In this document: piece by piece, positions 53,000 through 64,000 of the stretch
Layout: each line of letters starts with the position of its first letter
How positions within the stretch are numbered: the first letter of the stretch is position 1
NCBI GenBank assembly: GCA_014843695.1
Contig: CM026395.1
Span: 46,505,270 to 46,569,269 of the forward strand
From: Archivesica marissinica
Lineage: Eukaryota; Mollusca; Bivalvia; Venerida; Vesicomyidae
Direction of reading: 5' to 3'
Length of the DNA stretch: 64,000 nt
Position numbers and translations under genes: made by a program
Notes under the pieces: model-generated
Told to the model about the DNA's origin: nothing
Databases searched by the model: none
What the model saw: the letters and a program-made list of their open reading frames with translations, nothing else

Positions 53000-55900
53000 G
53001 ACAGAATCAGGGGACATACTGTAGAGTGGTGCTGAATCAGGGGACAGAATGTAGAGTGGTGCTGAATCAGGGGGCAGAATGTAGAGTGATGCTGAATCAG
53101 GGGGCATAATGTAGAGTGGTGCTGAATCATGGGACACAGTGCAGAGTGGTGCTGAATCAGGGGACATACTGTAGAGTGGTGCTGAATCAGGGGACAGACT
53201 GTAGAGTGGTGCTGAATCAGGGGACATAATGTATAGTGGTGCCGAATCTGGAGACAGAATGTAGAGTGGTGCTGAATCATGGGACATAATGTAGAGTGGT
53301 GCTGAATCATGGGACATAATGTAGAGTGGTGCTGAATCAGGGGGCAGACTGTAGAGTGGTGCTAAATAAGGGGACATCATGTATAGTGGTGCTGAATCAG
53401 GGGGCAGAATGTAGAGTGTTGCTGAATAAGGGGACATAATGCAGAGTGGTGCTGAATCAGGGGGCAGAATGTAGAGTGGTGCTGAATCATGGGACATAAT
53501 GTAGAGTGGTGCTGAATCTGGGGGCAGAATGTAGGGTGGTGCTGAATCATGGGACATAATGTAGAGTGGTGCTGAATCATGGGACATAATGTACAGTGGT
53601 GCTGAATCATGGGACATAATGTAGAGTGGTGCTGAATCAGGGGGCAGAATGTAGAGTGGTGCTGAATCATGGGACATAATGTAGAGTGGTGCTGAATCTG
53701 GGGGCAGACTGCAGAGTGGTGCTGAATCATGGGACATAATGTAGAGTGGTGCTGAATCAGGGGACATAATATAGGGTGGTGCTGAATCATGGGACATAAT
53801 GTAGAGTGGTGCTGAATCAGGGGGCAGAATGTAGGGTGGTGCTGAATCATGGGACAGAATGTAGAGTGGTGCTGAATCAGGGGGCAGAATGTAGAGTGGT
53901 GCTGAATCATGGGATATAATGTAGAGTGGTGCTGAATCTGGGGGCAGAGTGTAGAGTGGTGCTGAATCAGGAGACACAATGTAGAGTGTTGCTGAATAAG
54001 GGGACAGAATATATAGTGGTGCTGAATCAGGGGACATACTGTAGAGTGGTGCTGAATCAGGGGACATACTGTAGAGTGGTGCTGAATCAGGGGATATACT
54101 GTAGAGTGATGCTGAATCAGAGGACAGACTGTAGAGTGATGCTGAATAAGGGGACATAATGTAGAGTGGTGCTGAATCAGGGGGCATAAGGTAGAGTGGT
54201 GCTGAATCAGGGGGCATAATGTAGAATTGTGCTGAATCAGGGGACAGACTGTAGAGTGGTGCTGAATCAGAGCACAGAATGTAGAGTGGTGCTGAATCAG
54301 GAGGCAGAAGGTAGAGTGGTGCTGAATCAGGGGAAAGACTGTATAGAGTGTTGCTGAATCAGGGGACATACTGTAGAGTGGTGCTGAATCAGGGGACATA
54401 CTGTAGAGTGGTGCTTAATCAGGGGAAAGACTGTAGAGTGGTGCTGAATCAGGGGACAGAATGTAGAGTGGTGCTGATTCAGGGGACATACTGCATAGCG
54501 GTTCTGAATCAGGGGACATAATGTAGAGTGGTGCTGAATCAGGGGGCAGAATATAGGGTGATGCTGAATCAGGGGACAGAATGTAGAATGGTGCTAAATC
54601 AGGGGGCAGAATGTAGAGTGGTGCTGAATCAAGGGGCAGAATGCAGAGTGGTGCTAAATCAGGGGGCAGAATGTAGAGTGGTGCTAAATCAGGGGACAGA
54701 ATGTAGAGTGGTGCTGAATCAGAGGACAGCAGGGGACAGACTGTAGAGTGGTGCTGAATCAGGGGACAGACTGTATAGAGTGGTGCTGAATCAGGGGACA
54801 TACTGTAGAGTGGTGCTTAGTCAGGGGACAGAATGTAGAGTGGTGCTGATTCAGGGGCATACTGCATAGCGGTACTGAATCAAGGACAGACTGTAGAGTG
54901 GTGCTGAATCAGAGGCCAGAATGTAGAGTGGTGCTGAATCAGGGGACATACTGTAGAGTGGTGCTGAATCAGGGGGGCATAATGTAGAGTGGTGCTGAAT
55001 CAGGGGACATAATGTAGAGTGGTGCTGAATCAGGGGACATACTGTAGAGTGGTGCTGAATTAGGGGACATACTGTAGAGTGGTGCTGAATCAGGGGGCAG
55101 AATGTAGAGTGGTGCTAAATCAGGGGGCAGAATGTAGAGTGGTGCTAAATCAGGGGACAGAATGTAGAGTGGTGCTGAATCAGAGGACAGCAGGGGACAG
55201 ACTGTAGAGTGGTGCTGAATCAGGGGACAGACTGTATAGAGTGGTGCTGAATCAGGGGACATAATGTAGAGTGGTGCTTAGTCAGGGGACAGAATGTAGA
55301 GTGGTGCTGATTCAGGGGCATACTGCATAGCGGTACTGAATCAAGGACAGAATGTAGAGTGGTGCTGAATCAGAGGCCAGAATGTAGAGTGGTGCTGAAT
55401 CAGGGGACATACTGTAGAGTGGTGCTGAATCAGGGGGCATAATGTAGAGTGGTGCTGAATCAGGGGACATAATGTAGAGTGGTGCTGAATCAGGGGACAT
55501 ACTGTAGAGTGGTGCTGAATTAGGGGACATACTGTAGAGTGGTGCTGAATCAGGGGGCAGAATGTAGAGTGGTGCTGAATCAAGGGACATACTGTAGAGT
55601 GGTGCTGAATCAGGGGACATAATTTAGAGTGGTGCTAAATCAGGGGGCAGAATGTAGAGTGGTGCTGAATCAGGGGGCAGAATGTAGAGTGGTGCTGAAT
55701 CATGGGACAGAATGTAGAGTGGTGCTGAATCATGGGACATAATGTAGGGTTGTGCTGAATCTGGGGGCAGAATGTAGAGTGGTGCTGAATCATGGGGCAT
55801 CATGTATAGTGGTGCTGAATCTGGGGGCAGAATGTAGAGTGGTGCTGAATCATGGGACATAATGTAGAGTGGTGCTGAATCAGAGGGCAGAATGTAGGGT

Positions 55901-58900
55901 GGTGCTGAATCTGGGGGCAGAATGTAGAGTGGTGCTGAATCAGGGGGCAGAATGTAGAGTGGTGCTGAATCATGGGACATAATGTAGAGTGGTGCTGAAT
56001 CAGGGGGCAGAATGTAGAGTGGTGCTGAATCAGGGGGCAGAATGTAGAGTGGTGCTGAATCAGGGGACATAATGTAGAGTGGTGCTGAATCATGGGACAT
56101 AATGTATAGTGGTGCTGAATCTGGGGGCAGAATGTAGAGTGGTGCTGAATCATAGGGCAGAATGTAGGGTTGTGCTGAATCAGGGGGCAGAATGTAGAGT
56201 GGTGCTGAATCAGGGGGCAGACTGCAGAGTGGTGCTGAATCAGGTGACAGCAGGGGACAGACTGTAGAGTGGTGCTGAATCAGGGGACATACTGCAGAGT
56301 GGTGCTGAATCAGGGGACATAATGTAGAGTGGTGCTAAATCAGGGGGCAGAATGTAGAGTGGTGCTGAATCAGGGGACAGAATATAGGATGGTGTTGAAT
56401 CATGGGACATAATGTAGGGTTGTGCTGAATCTGGGGCAGAATGTAGAGTGGTGCTGAATCATGGGGCATAATGTATAGTGGTGCTGAATCTGGGGGCAGA
56501 ATGTAGAGTGGTGCTTAATCATGGGACATAATGTAGAGTGGTGCTGAATCAGAGGGCAGAATGTAGAGTGGTGCTGAATCAAGGGACATACCGTAGAGTG
56601 GTGCTGAATCAGGGGACATAATTTAGAGTGGTGCTAAATCAGGGGGCAGAATGTAGAGTGGTGCTGAATCAGGGGGCAGAATGTAGAGTGGTGCTGAATC
56701 ATGGGACAGAATGTAGAGTGGTGGTGAATCATGGGACATAATGTAGGGTTGTGCTGAATCTGGGGGCAGAATGTAGAGTGGTGCTGAATCATGGGGCATC
56801 ATGTATAGTGGTGCTGAATCTGGGGGCAGAATATAGAGTGGTGCTGAATCATGGGACATAATGTAGAGTGGTGCTGAATCAGAGGGCAGAATGTAGTGTG
56901 GTGCTGAATCAGGGGGCAGACTGTAGAGTGGTGCTAAATCAGGGGACAGAATGTAGAGTGGTGCTGAATCAGGGGGCAGAATGTAGAGTGATGCTGAATT
57001 AGGGGGCATAATGTAGAGTGGTGCTGAATCATGGGACACAGTGCAGAGTGGTGCTGAATCAGGGGACATACTGTAGAGTGGTGCTGAATCAGGGGACAGA
57101 CTGTAGAGTGGTGCTGAATCAGGGGGCAGAATGTAGAGTGATGCTGAATCAGGGGGCATAATGTAGAGTGGTGCTGAATCATGGGACACAGTGCAGAGTG
57201 GTGCTGAATCAGGGGACATACTGTAGAGTGGTGCTGAATCAGGGGAGAGACTGTAGAGTGGTGCTGAATCAGGGGTCATAATGTATAGTGGTGCCGAATC
57301 TGGAGACAGAATGTAGAGTGGTGCTGAATCATGGGACATAATGTAGAGTGGTGCTGAAACATGGGAGATAATGTAGAGTGGTGCTGAATCAGGGGGCAGA
57401 CTGTAGAGTGGTGCTAAATAAGGGGACATCATGTATAGTGGTGCTGAATCAGGGGGCAGAATGTAGAGTGTTGCTGAATAAGGGGACATAATGCAGAGTG
57501 GTGCTGAATCAGGGGGCAGAATGTAGAGTGGTGCTGAATCATGGGACATAATGTAGAGTGGTGCTGAATCTGGGGGCAGAATGTAGGGTGGTGCTGAATC
57601 ATGGGACATAATGTAGAGTGGTGCTGAATCATGGGACATAATGTACAGTGGTGCTGAATCATGGGACATAATGTAGAGTGGTGCTGAATCAGGGGGCAGA
57701 ATGTAGAGTGGTGCTGAATCATGGGACATAATGTAGAGTGGTGCTGAATCTGGGGGCAGACTGCAGAGTGGTGCTGAATCATGGGACATAATGTAGAGTG
57801 GTGCTGAATCAGGGGACATAATATAGGGTGGTGCTGAATCATGGGACATAATGTAGAGTGGTGCTGAATCAGGGGGCAGAATGTAGGGTGGTGCTGAATC
57901 ATGGGACAGAATGTAGAGTGGTGCTGAATCAGGGGGCAGAATGTAGAGTGGTGCTGAATCATGGGACATAATGTAGAGTGGTGCTGAATCTGGGGGCAGA
58001 GTGTAGAGTGGTGCTGAATCAGGGGACACAATGTAGAGTGTTGCTGAATAATGGGACAGAATGTATAGTGGTGCTGAATCAGGGGACATACTGTAGAGTG
58101 GTGCTGAATCAGGGGACATACTGTAGAGTGGTGCTGAATCAGAGGACAGACTGTAGAGTGATGCTGAATAAGGGGACATAATGTAGAGTGGTGCTGAATC
58201 AGGGGGCAGAAGGTAGAGTGGTGCTGAATCAGGGGGCATAATGTAGAGTTGTGCTGAATCAGGGGACAGACTGTAGAGTGGTGCTGAATCAGAGCACAGA
58301 ATGTAGAGTGGTGCTGAAACAGGAGGCAGAATGTAGAGTGGTGCTGAATCAGGGGAAATACTGTATAGAGTGTTGCTGAATCAGGGGACATACTGTAGAG
58401 TGGTGCTGAATCAGGGGACATACTGTAGAGTGGTGCTTAATCAGGGGAAAGACTGTAGAGTGGTGCTGAATCAGGGGACAGAATGTAGAGTGGTGCTGAT
58501 TTAGGGGACTTACTGCATAGCGGTTCTGAATCAGGGGACATAACGTAGAGTGGTGCTGAATCAGGGGGCAGAATATAGGGTGGTGCTGAATCAGGGGACA
58601 GAATGTAGAATGGTGCTAAATCAGGGGGCAGAATGTAGAGTGGTGCTGAATCAAGGGGCAGAATGCAGAGTGGTGCTAAATCAGGGGGCAGAATGTAGAG
58701 TGGTGCTAAATCAGGGGACAGAATGTAGAGTGGTGCTGAATCAGGGGACAGCAGGGGACAGACTGTAGAGTGGTGCTGAATCAGGGGACATACTGTATAG
58801 AGTGGTGCTGAATCAGTGGACATACTGTAGAGTGGTGATTAATCAGGGGACAGAATGTAGAGTGGTGCTGATTCAGGGGCATACTGCATAGCGGTACTGA

Positions 58901-61900
58901 ATCAAGGGGCAGACTGTAGAGTGGTGCTGAATCAGAGGACAGAATGTAGAGTGGTGCTGAATCAGGGGACAGACTGTAGAGTGGTGCTGAATCAGGGGGG
59001 CATAATGTAGAGTGGTGCTGAATCAGGGGACATAATGTAGAGTGGTGCTGAATCAGGGGACATACTGTAGAGTGGTGCTGAATTATGGGACATACTGTAG
59101 AGTGGTGCTGAATCAGGGGGCAGAATGTAGAGTGGTGCTGAATCAAGGGACATACTGTAGAGTGGTGCTGAATCAGGGGACATAATTTAGAGTGGTGCTA
59201 AATCAGGGGGCAGAATGTAGAGTGGTGCTGAATCAGGGGGCAGAATGTAGAGTGGTGCTGAATCATGGGACAGAATGTAGAGTGGTGCTGAATCATGGGA
59301 CATAATGTAGGGTTGTGCTGAATCTGGGGGCAGAATGTAGAGTGGTGCTGAATCATGGGGCATCATGTATAGTGGTGCTGAATCTGGGGGCAGAATGTAG
59401 AGTGGTGCTGAATCATGGGACATAATGTAGAGTGGTGCTGAATCAGAGGGCAGAATGTAGGGTGGTGCTGAATCTGGGGGCAGAATGTAGAGTGGTGCTG
59501 AATCTGGGGGCAGAATGTAGAGTGGTGTTGAATCATGGGACATAATGTAGAGTGGTGCTGAATCAGGGGGCAGAATGTAGGGTGGTGCTGAATCAGGGGA
59601 CAGAATGTAGAGTGGTGCTGAATCTGGGGGCAGAATGTAGAGTGGTGCTGAATCAGAGGACATAATGTAGAGTGGTGCTGAATCAGGGGGCAGAATGTAG
59701 AGTGGTGCTGAATCAGGGGACATACTGCAGAGTGGTGCTGAATCATGGGACATAATGTATAGTGGTGCTGAATCTGGGGGCAGAATGTAGAGTGGTGCTG
59801 AATCATAGGGCAGAATGTAGGGTTGTGCTGAATCAGGGGGCAGAATGTAGAGTGGTGCTGAATCAGGGGGCAGACTGCAGAGTGGTGCTGAATCAGGTGA
59901 CAGCAGGGGACAGACTGTAGAGTGGTGCTGAATCAGGGGACAGACTGCAGAGTGGTGCTGAATCAGGGGACATAATGTAGAGTGGTGCTGAATCAGGGGA
60001 CAGAATGTAGAGTGGTGCTGAATCAGGGGACAGAATGTAGAGTGGTGCTGAATCATGGGACATAATGTAGAGTGGTGCTGAATCTGGGGGCAGAATGTAG
60101 AGTGGTGCTGAATCTGGGGGCAGAATGTAGAGTGGTGCTGAATCAGGGGACAGACTGCAGAGTGCTGCTGAATCAGGGGACATAATGTAGAGTGGTGCTG
60201 AATCAGGGGACAGAATGTAGAGTGGTGCTGAATCATGGGACATAATGTATAGTGGTGCTGAATCTGGGGGCAGAATGTAGAGTGGTGCTGAATCAGCGGA
60301 CAGAATGTAGAGTGGTGCTGAATCATGGGACAGAATGTAGAGTGGTGTTGAATCATGGGACATAATGTAGGGTTGTGCTGAATCTGGGGGCAGAATGTAG
60401 AGTGGTGCTGAATCATGGGGCATAATGTATAGTGGTGCTGAATCTGGGGGCAGAATGTAGAGTGGTGCTGAATCATGGGACATAATGTAGAGTGGTGCTG
60501 AATCAGAGGGCAGAATGTAGGGTGGTGCTGAATCTGGGGGCAGAATGTAGAGTGGTGCTGAATCTGGGGGCAGAATGTAGAGTGGTGTTGAATCATGGGA
60601 CATAATGTAGAGTGGTGCTGAATCATGGGACATAATGTATAGTGGTGCTGAATCATAGGGCAGAATGTAGGGTTGTGCTGAATCAGGGGGCAGAATGTAG
60701 AGTGGTGCTGAATCACGGGGCAGACTGCAGAATGGTGCTGAATCAGGTGACAGCAGGGTCAGACTGTAGAGTGGTGCTGAATCAGGGGACAGACTGCAGA
60801 GTGGTGCTGAATCAGGAGACATAATGTAGAGTGGTGCTGAATCAGGGGACAGAATGTGGAGTGGTGCTGAATCATGGGACATAATGTATAGTGTTGCTGA
60901 ATCATGGGACATAATGTATAGTGGTGCTGAATCTGGGGGCAGAATGTAGAGTGGTGCTGAATCAGGGGACAGACTGCAGAGTGGTGCTGAATCAGGGGAC
61001 ATAATGTAGAGTGGTGCTGAATCAGGGGACAGAATGTAGAGTGGTGCTGAATCATGGGACATAATGTATAGTGGTGCTGAATCTGGGGGCAGAATGTAGA
61101 GTGGTGCTGAATCAGGGGACAGAATGTAGAGTGGTGCTGAATCAGGGGGCAGAATGTAGAGTGGTGCTGAATCAAGGGACATAATGTAGAGTGGTGCTGA
61201 ATCAGGGGACATAATGTAGAGTGGTGCTGAATCAGGGGGCAGAATGTAGAGTGGTGCTGAATCAGGCAGGGCAGAATGTAGAGTGGTGCTGAATCAGGGG
61301 ACAGAATGTAGAGTGGTGCTGAATCAGGGACATAATGTAGAGTGGTGCTGAATCAGGGGCAGAATGTAGAGTGGTGCTGATCGGGGAATGAGGGTCTGAA
61401 TCAGGGGGCAGAATGTAGAGTGGTGCTGAATCATGGGACATAATGTAGAGTGGTGCTGAATCAGGGGGCAGAATGTAGGGTGGTGCTGAATCAGGGGGCA
61501 GAATGTAGAGTGGTGCTGAATCAGAGGACATAATGTAGAGTGGTGCTGAATCAGGGGGCAGAATGTAGAGTGGTGCTGAATCAGGGGACATACTGCAGAG
61601 TGGTGCTGAATCATGGGACATAATGTATAGTGGTGCTGAATCTGGGGGCAGAATGTAGAGTGGTGCTGAATCATAGGGCAGAATGTAGGGTTGTGCTGAA
61701 TCAGGGGGCAGACTGCAGAGTGGTGCTGAATCAGGTGCAGGGGACAGACTGTAGAGTGGTGCTGAATCAGGGGACAGACTGCAGAGTGGTGCTGAATCAG
61801 GGGACATAATGTAGAGTGGTGCTGAATCAGGGGACAGAATGTAGAGTGGTGCTGAATCATGGGACATAATGTATAGTGTTGCTGAATCATGGGACATAAT

Positions 61901-64000
61901 GTATAGTGGTGCTGTATCTGGGGGCATAATGTAGAGTGGTGCTGAATCAGGGGACAGACTGCAGAGTGCTGCTGAATCAGGGGACATAATGTAGAGTGGT
62001 GCTGAATCAGGGGACAGAATGTAGAGTGGTGCTGAATCATGGGACATAATGTATAGTGGTGCTGAATCTGGGGGCAGAATGTAGAGTGGTGCTGAATCAG
62101 CGGACAGAATGTAGAGTGGTGCTGAATCATGGGACAGAATGTAGAGTGGTGTTGAATCATGGGACATAATGTAGGGTTGTGCTGAATCTGGGGGCAGAAT
62201 GTAGAGTGGTGCTGAATCATGGGGCATAATGTATAGTGGTGCTGAATCTGGGGGCAGAATGTAGAGTGGTGCTGAATCATGGGACATAATGTAGAGTGGT
62301 GCTGAATCAGAGGGCAGAATGTAGGGTGGTGCTGAATCTGGGGGCAGAATGTAGAGTGGTGCTGAATCTGGGGGCAGAATGTAGAGTGGTGCTGAATCAT
62401 GGGACATAATGTAGAGTGGTGCTGAATCATGGGACATAATGTATAGTGGTGCTGAATCATAGGGCAGAATGTAGGGTTGTGCTGAATCAGGGGGCAGAAT
62501 GTAGAGTGGTGCTGAATCACGGGGCAGACTGCAGAATGGTGCTGAATCAGGTGACAGCAGGGTCAGACTGTAGAGTGGTGCTGAATCAGGGGACAGACTG
62601 CAGAGTGGTGCTGAATCAGGAGACATAATGTAGAGTGGTGCTGAATCAGGGGACAGAATGTGGAGTGGTGCTGAATCATGGGACATAATGTATAGTGTTG
62701 CTGAATCATGGGACATAATGTATAGTGGTGCTGAATCTGGGGGCAGAATGTAGAGTGGTGCTGAATCAGGGGACAGACTGCAGAGTGGTGCTGAATCAGG
62801 GGACATAATGTAGAGTGGTGCTGAATCAGGGGACAGAATGTAGAGTGGTGCTGAATCATGGGACATAATGTATAGTGGTGCTGAATCTGGGGGCAGAATG
62901 TAGAGTGGTGCTGAATCAGGGGACAGAATGTAGAGTGGTGCTGAATCAGGGACAGAATGTAGAGTGGTGCTGAATCAGGGGACATAATGTAGAGTGGTGC
63001 TGAATCAGGGACATAATGTAGAGTGGTGCTGAATCAGGGGCAGAATGTAGAGTGGTGCTAATCAGGGGATAGAGTGGTGCTGAATCAGGGACAATGTAGA
63101 GTGGTGCTTCAGGGACATATGTAGAGTGGTGCTGAATCAGGGCAGAATGTAGAGTGGTGCTGATCAGGCTGAATCAGGGGCAATGTAGAGTGGTGCTGAA
63201 TCAGGGGACAGAATGTAGAGTGGTGCTGAATCAGGGGACAGAATGTAGAGTGGTGCTGAATCAGGGGACATAATGTAGAGTGGTGCTGAATCAGGGGACA
63301 TAATGTAGAGTGGTGCTGAATCATGGGACATAATGTAGAGTGGTGCTGAATCAGGGACATAATGTAGAGTGGTGCTGAATCAGGGGCAGAATGTAGAGTG
63401 GTGCTGAATCAGGGACATAATGTAGAGTGGTGCTGAATCAGGGGACAGAATGTAGAGTGGTGCTGAATCAGGGGGCAGAATGTAGAGTGGTGCTGAATCA
63501 GGGCAAATGTAAGTGCTGAATCATGGGACAGAATGTAGAGTGGTGCTGAATCATGGGACATAATGTAGGGTGGTGCTGAATCTGGGGGCAGAATGTAGAG
63601 TGGTGCTGAATCATGGGGCATAATGTATAGTGGTGCTGAATCTGGGGGCAGAATGTAGAGTGGTGCTGAATCATGGGACATAATGTAGAGTGGTGCTGAA
63701 TCAGGGGGCAGAATGTAGGGTGGTGCTGAATCTGGGGGCAGAATGTAGAGTGGTGCTGAATCAGAGGGCAGAATGTAGAGTGGTGCTGAATCAGGGGGCA
63801 GAATGTAGAGTGGTGCTGAATCAGGGGACATACTGCAGAGTGGTGCTGAATCATGGGACATAATGTATAGTGGTGCTGAATCTGGGGGCAGAATGTAGAG
63901 TGGTGCTGAATCATAGGGCAGAATGTAGGGTTGTGCTGAATCAGGGGGCAGAATGTAGAGTGGTGCTGAATCAGGGGGCAGACTGCAGAGTGGTGCTGAA
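53000..64000. repeat. 30-bp satellite array, about 365 copies, continuing past the window
   Basis: The unit is GGTGCTGAATCAGGGGACAG followed by AATGTAGAGT, with recurrent variants (CATGGGAC, CTGGGGGC, CATACTG, CATAATG, GCAGAGT). Period 30 keeps several frames open, including minus-strand frames up to 538 codons (SPDSAPLYIM or MIQHHSTLCP decapeptides) and plus-strand frames (VVLNQGTECR). Since three or more frames are open at once and unit changes ignore codon position, I do not annotate a protein. Higher-order duplications occur at offsets of about 462 bp, 1.80 kb and 4.02 kb. Units between about 61,370 and 63,520 contain many short deletions. Confidence 0.97.

Noticed and set aside
52937..63914. 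Very long minus-strand open frames (up to 538 codons) reading SPDSAPLYIM or MIQHHSTLCP decapeptides, superficially like an RNA polymerase CTD or a repetitive secreted protein
   Set aside because: The period is 30 bp, so every stop-free frame stays open. Several frames on both strands are open together, substitutions do not favour third codon positions, and there is no signal peptide or unique terminal domain.

Overview
This 64 kb window is eukaryotic and repeat-dense. It most likely comes from a marine invertebrate, and a mollusc fits best. That is inference, based on abundant tRNA-headed SINEs, many minisatellites, intron-rich gene structure and AT-rich spacers; no marker gene names the species. 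There are no bacterial features. Nearly all long open frames are artefacts of tandem repeats whose period is a multiple of 3, or whose units lack stops.

The left half (1-31 kb, + strand) carries what I read as one split gene, entering from the left edge and ending at a TAG at 30778-30780. Six short, phase 0/0, Pro/Gln/Gly-rich candidate exons (34-114, 1309-1368, 2056-2115, 15547-15579, 16982-17011, 18663-18695) are followed by six well-supported exons (20738-20872, 21580-21746, 22564-22649, 25810-25941, 27033-27167, 30695-30780). The last six join with consistent splice phases into a 246-residue C-terminal region. It looks like two tandem DUF1330-like (dimeric alpha/beta-barrel) domains. The introns hold large satellites: a 29-bp array (2.4-5.0 kb), a 9-bp array (6.5-7.1 kb), a 39-bp and a 37-bp array (8.4-13.9 kb), a 24-bp array (24-25 kb) and a 26-bp array (27.2-29.0 kb). 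They also hold SINEs of at least three families. The 39-bp and 37-bp arrays flank a 178-bp Tc1/mariner-type MITE, and each array unit contains that MITE's terminus.

At 31.0-32.2 kb there is a decayed coding segment on the minus strand, possibly a TFIIS-N/LEDGF integrase-binding-like domain. It is interrupted by a piggyBac-type MITE flanked by TTAA and truncated by another small inverted-repeat element.

From 33,851 to 51,720 lies a giant imperfect palindrome (about 17.9 kb, with a 1000-N gap at 43,676-44,675). Each arm holds a broken Jockey-like LINE carrying an internal inversion, a 42-bp minisatellite, SINEs, and a roughly 1.7-kb foldback module that is itself palindromic. A third copy of that module sits on the axis. 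One arm carries a SINE with a target-site duplication at a site that is empty in the other arm.

From about 53.0 kb to the window edge is an 11-kb array of about 365 copies of a 30-bp unit with higher-order duplications. I found no rRNA, functional tRNA, CRISPR array or complete transposase gene.
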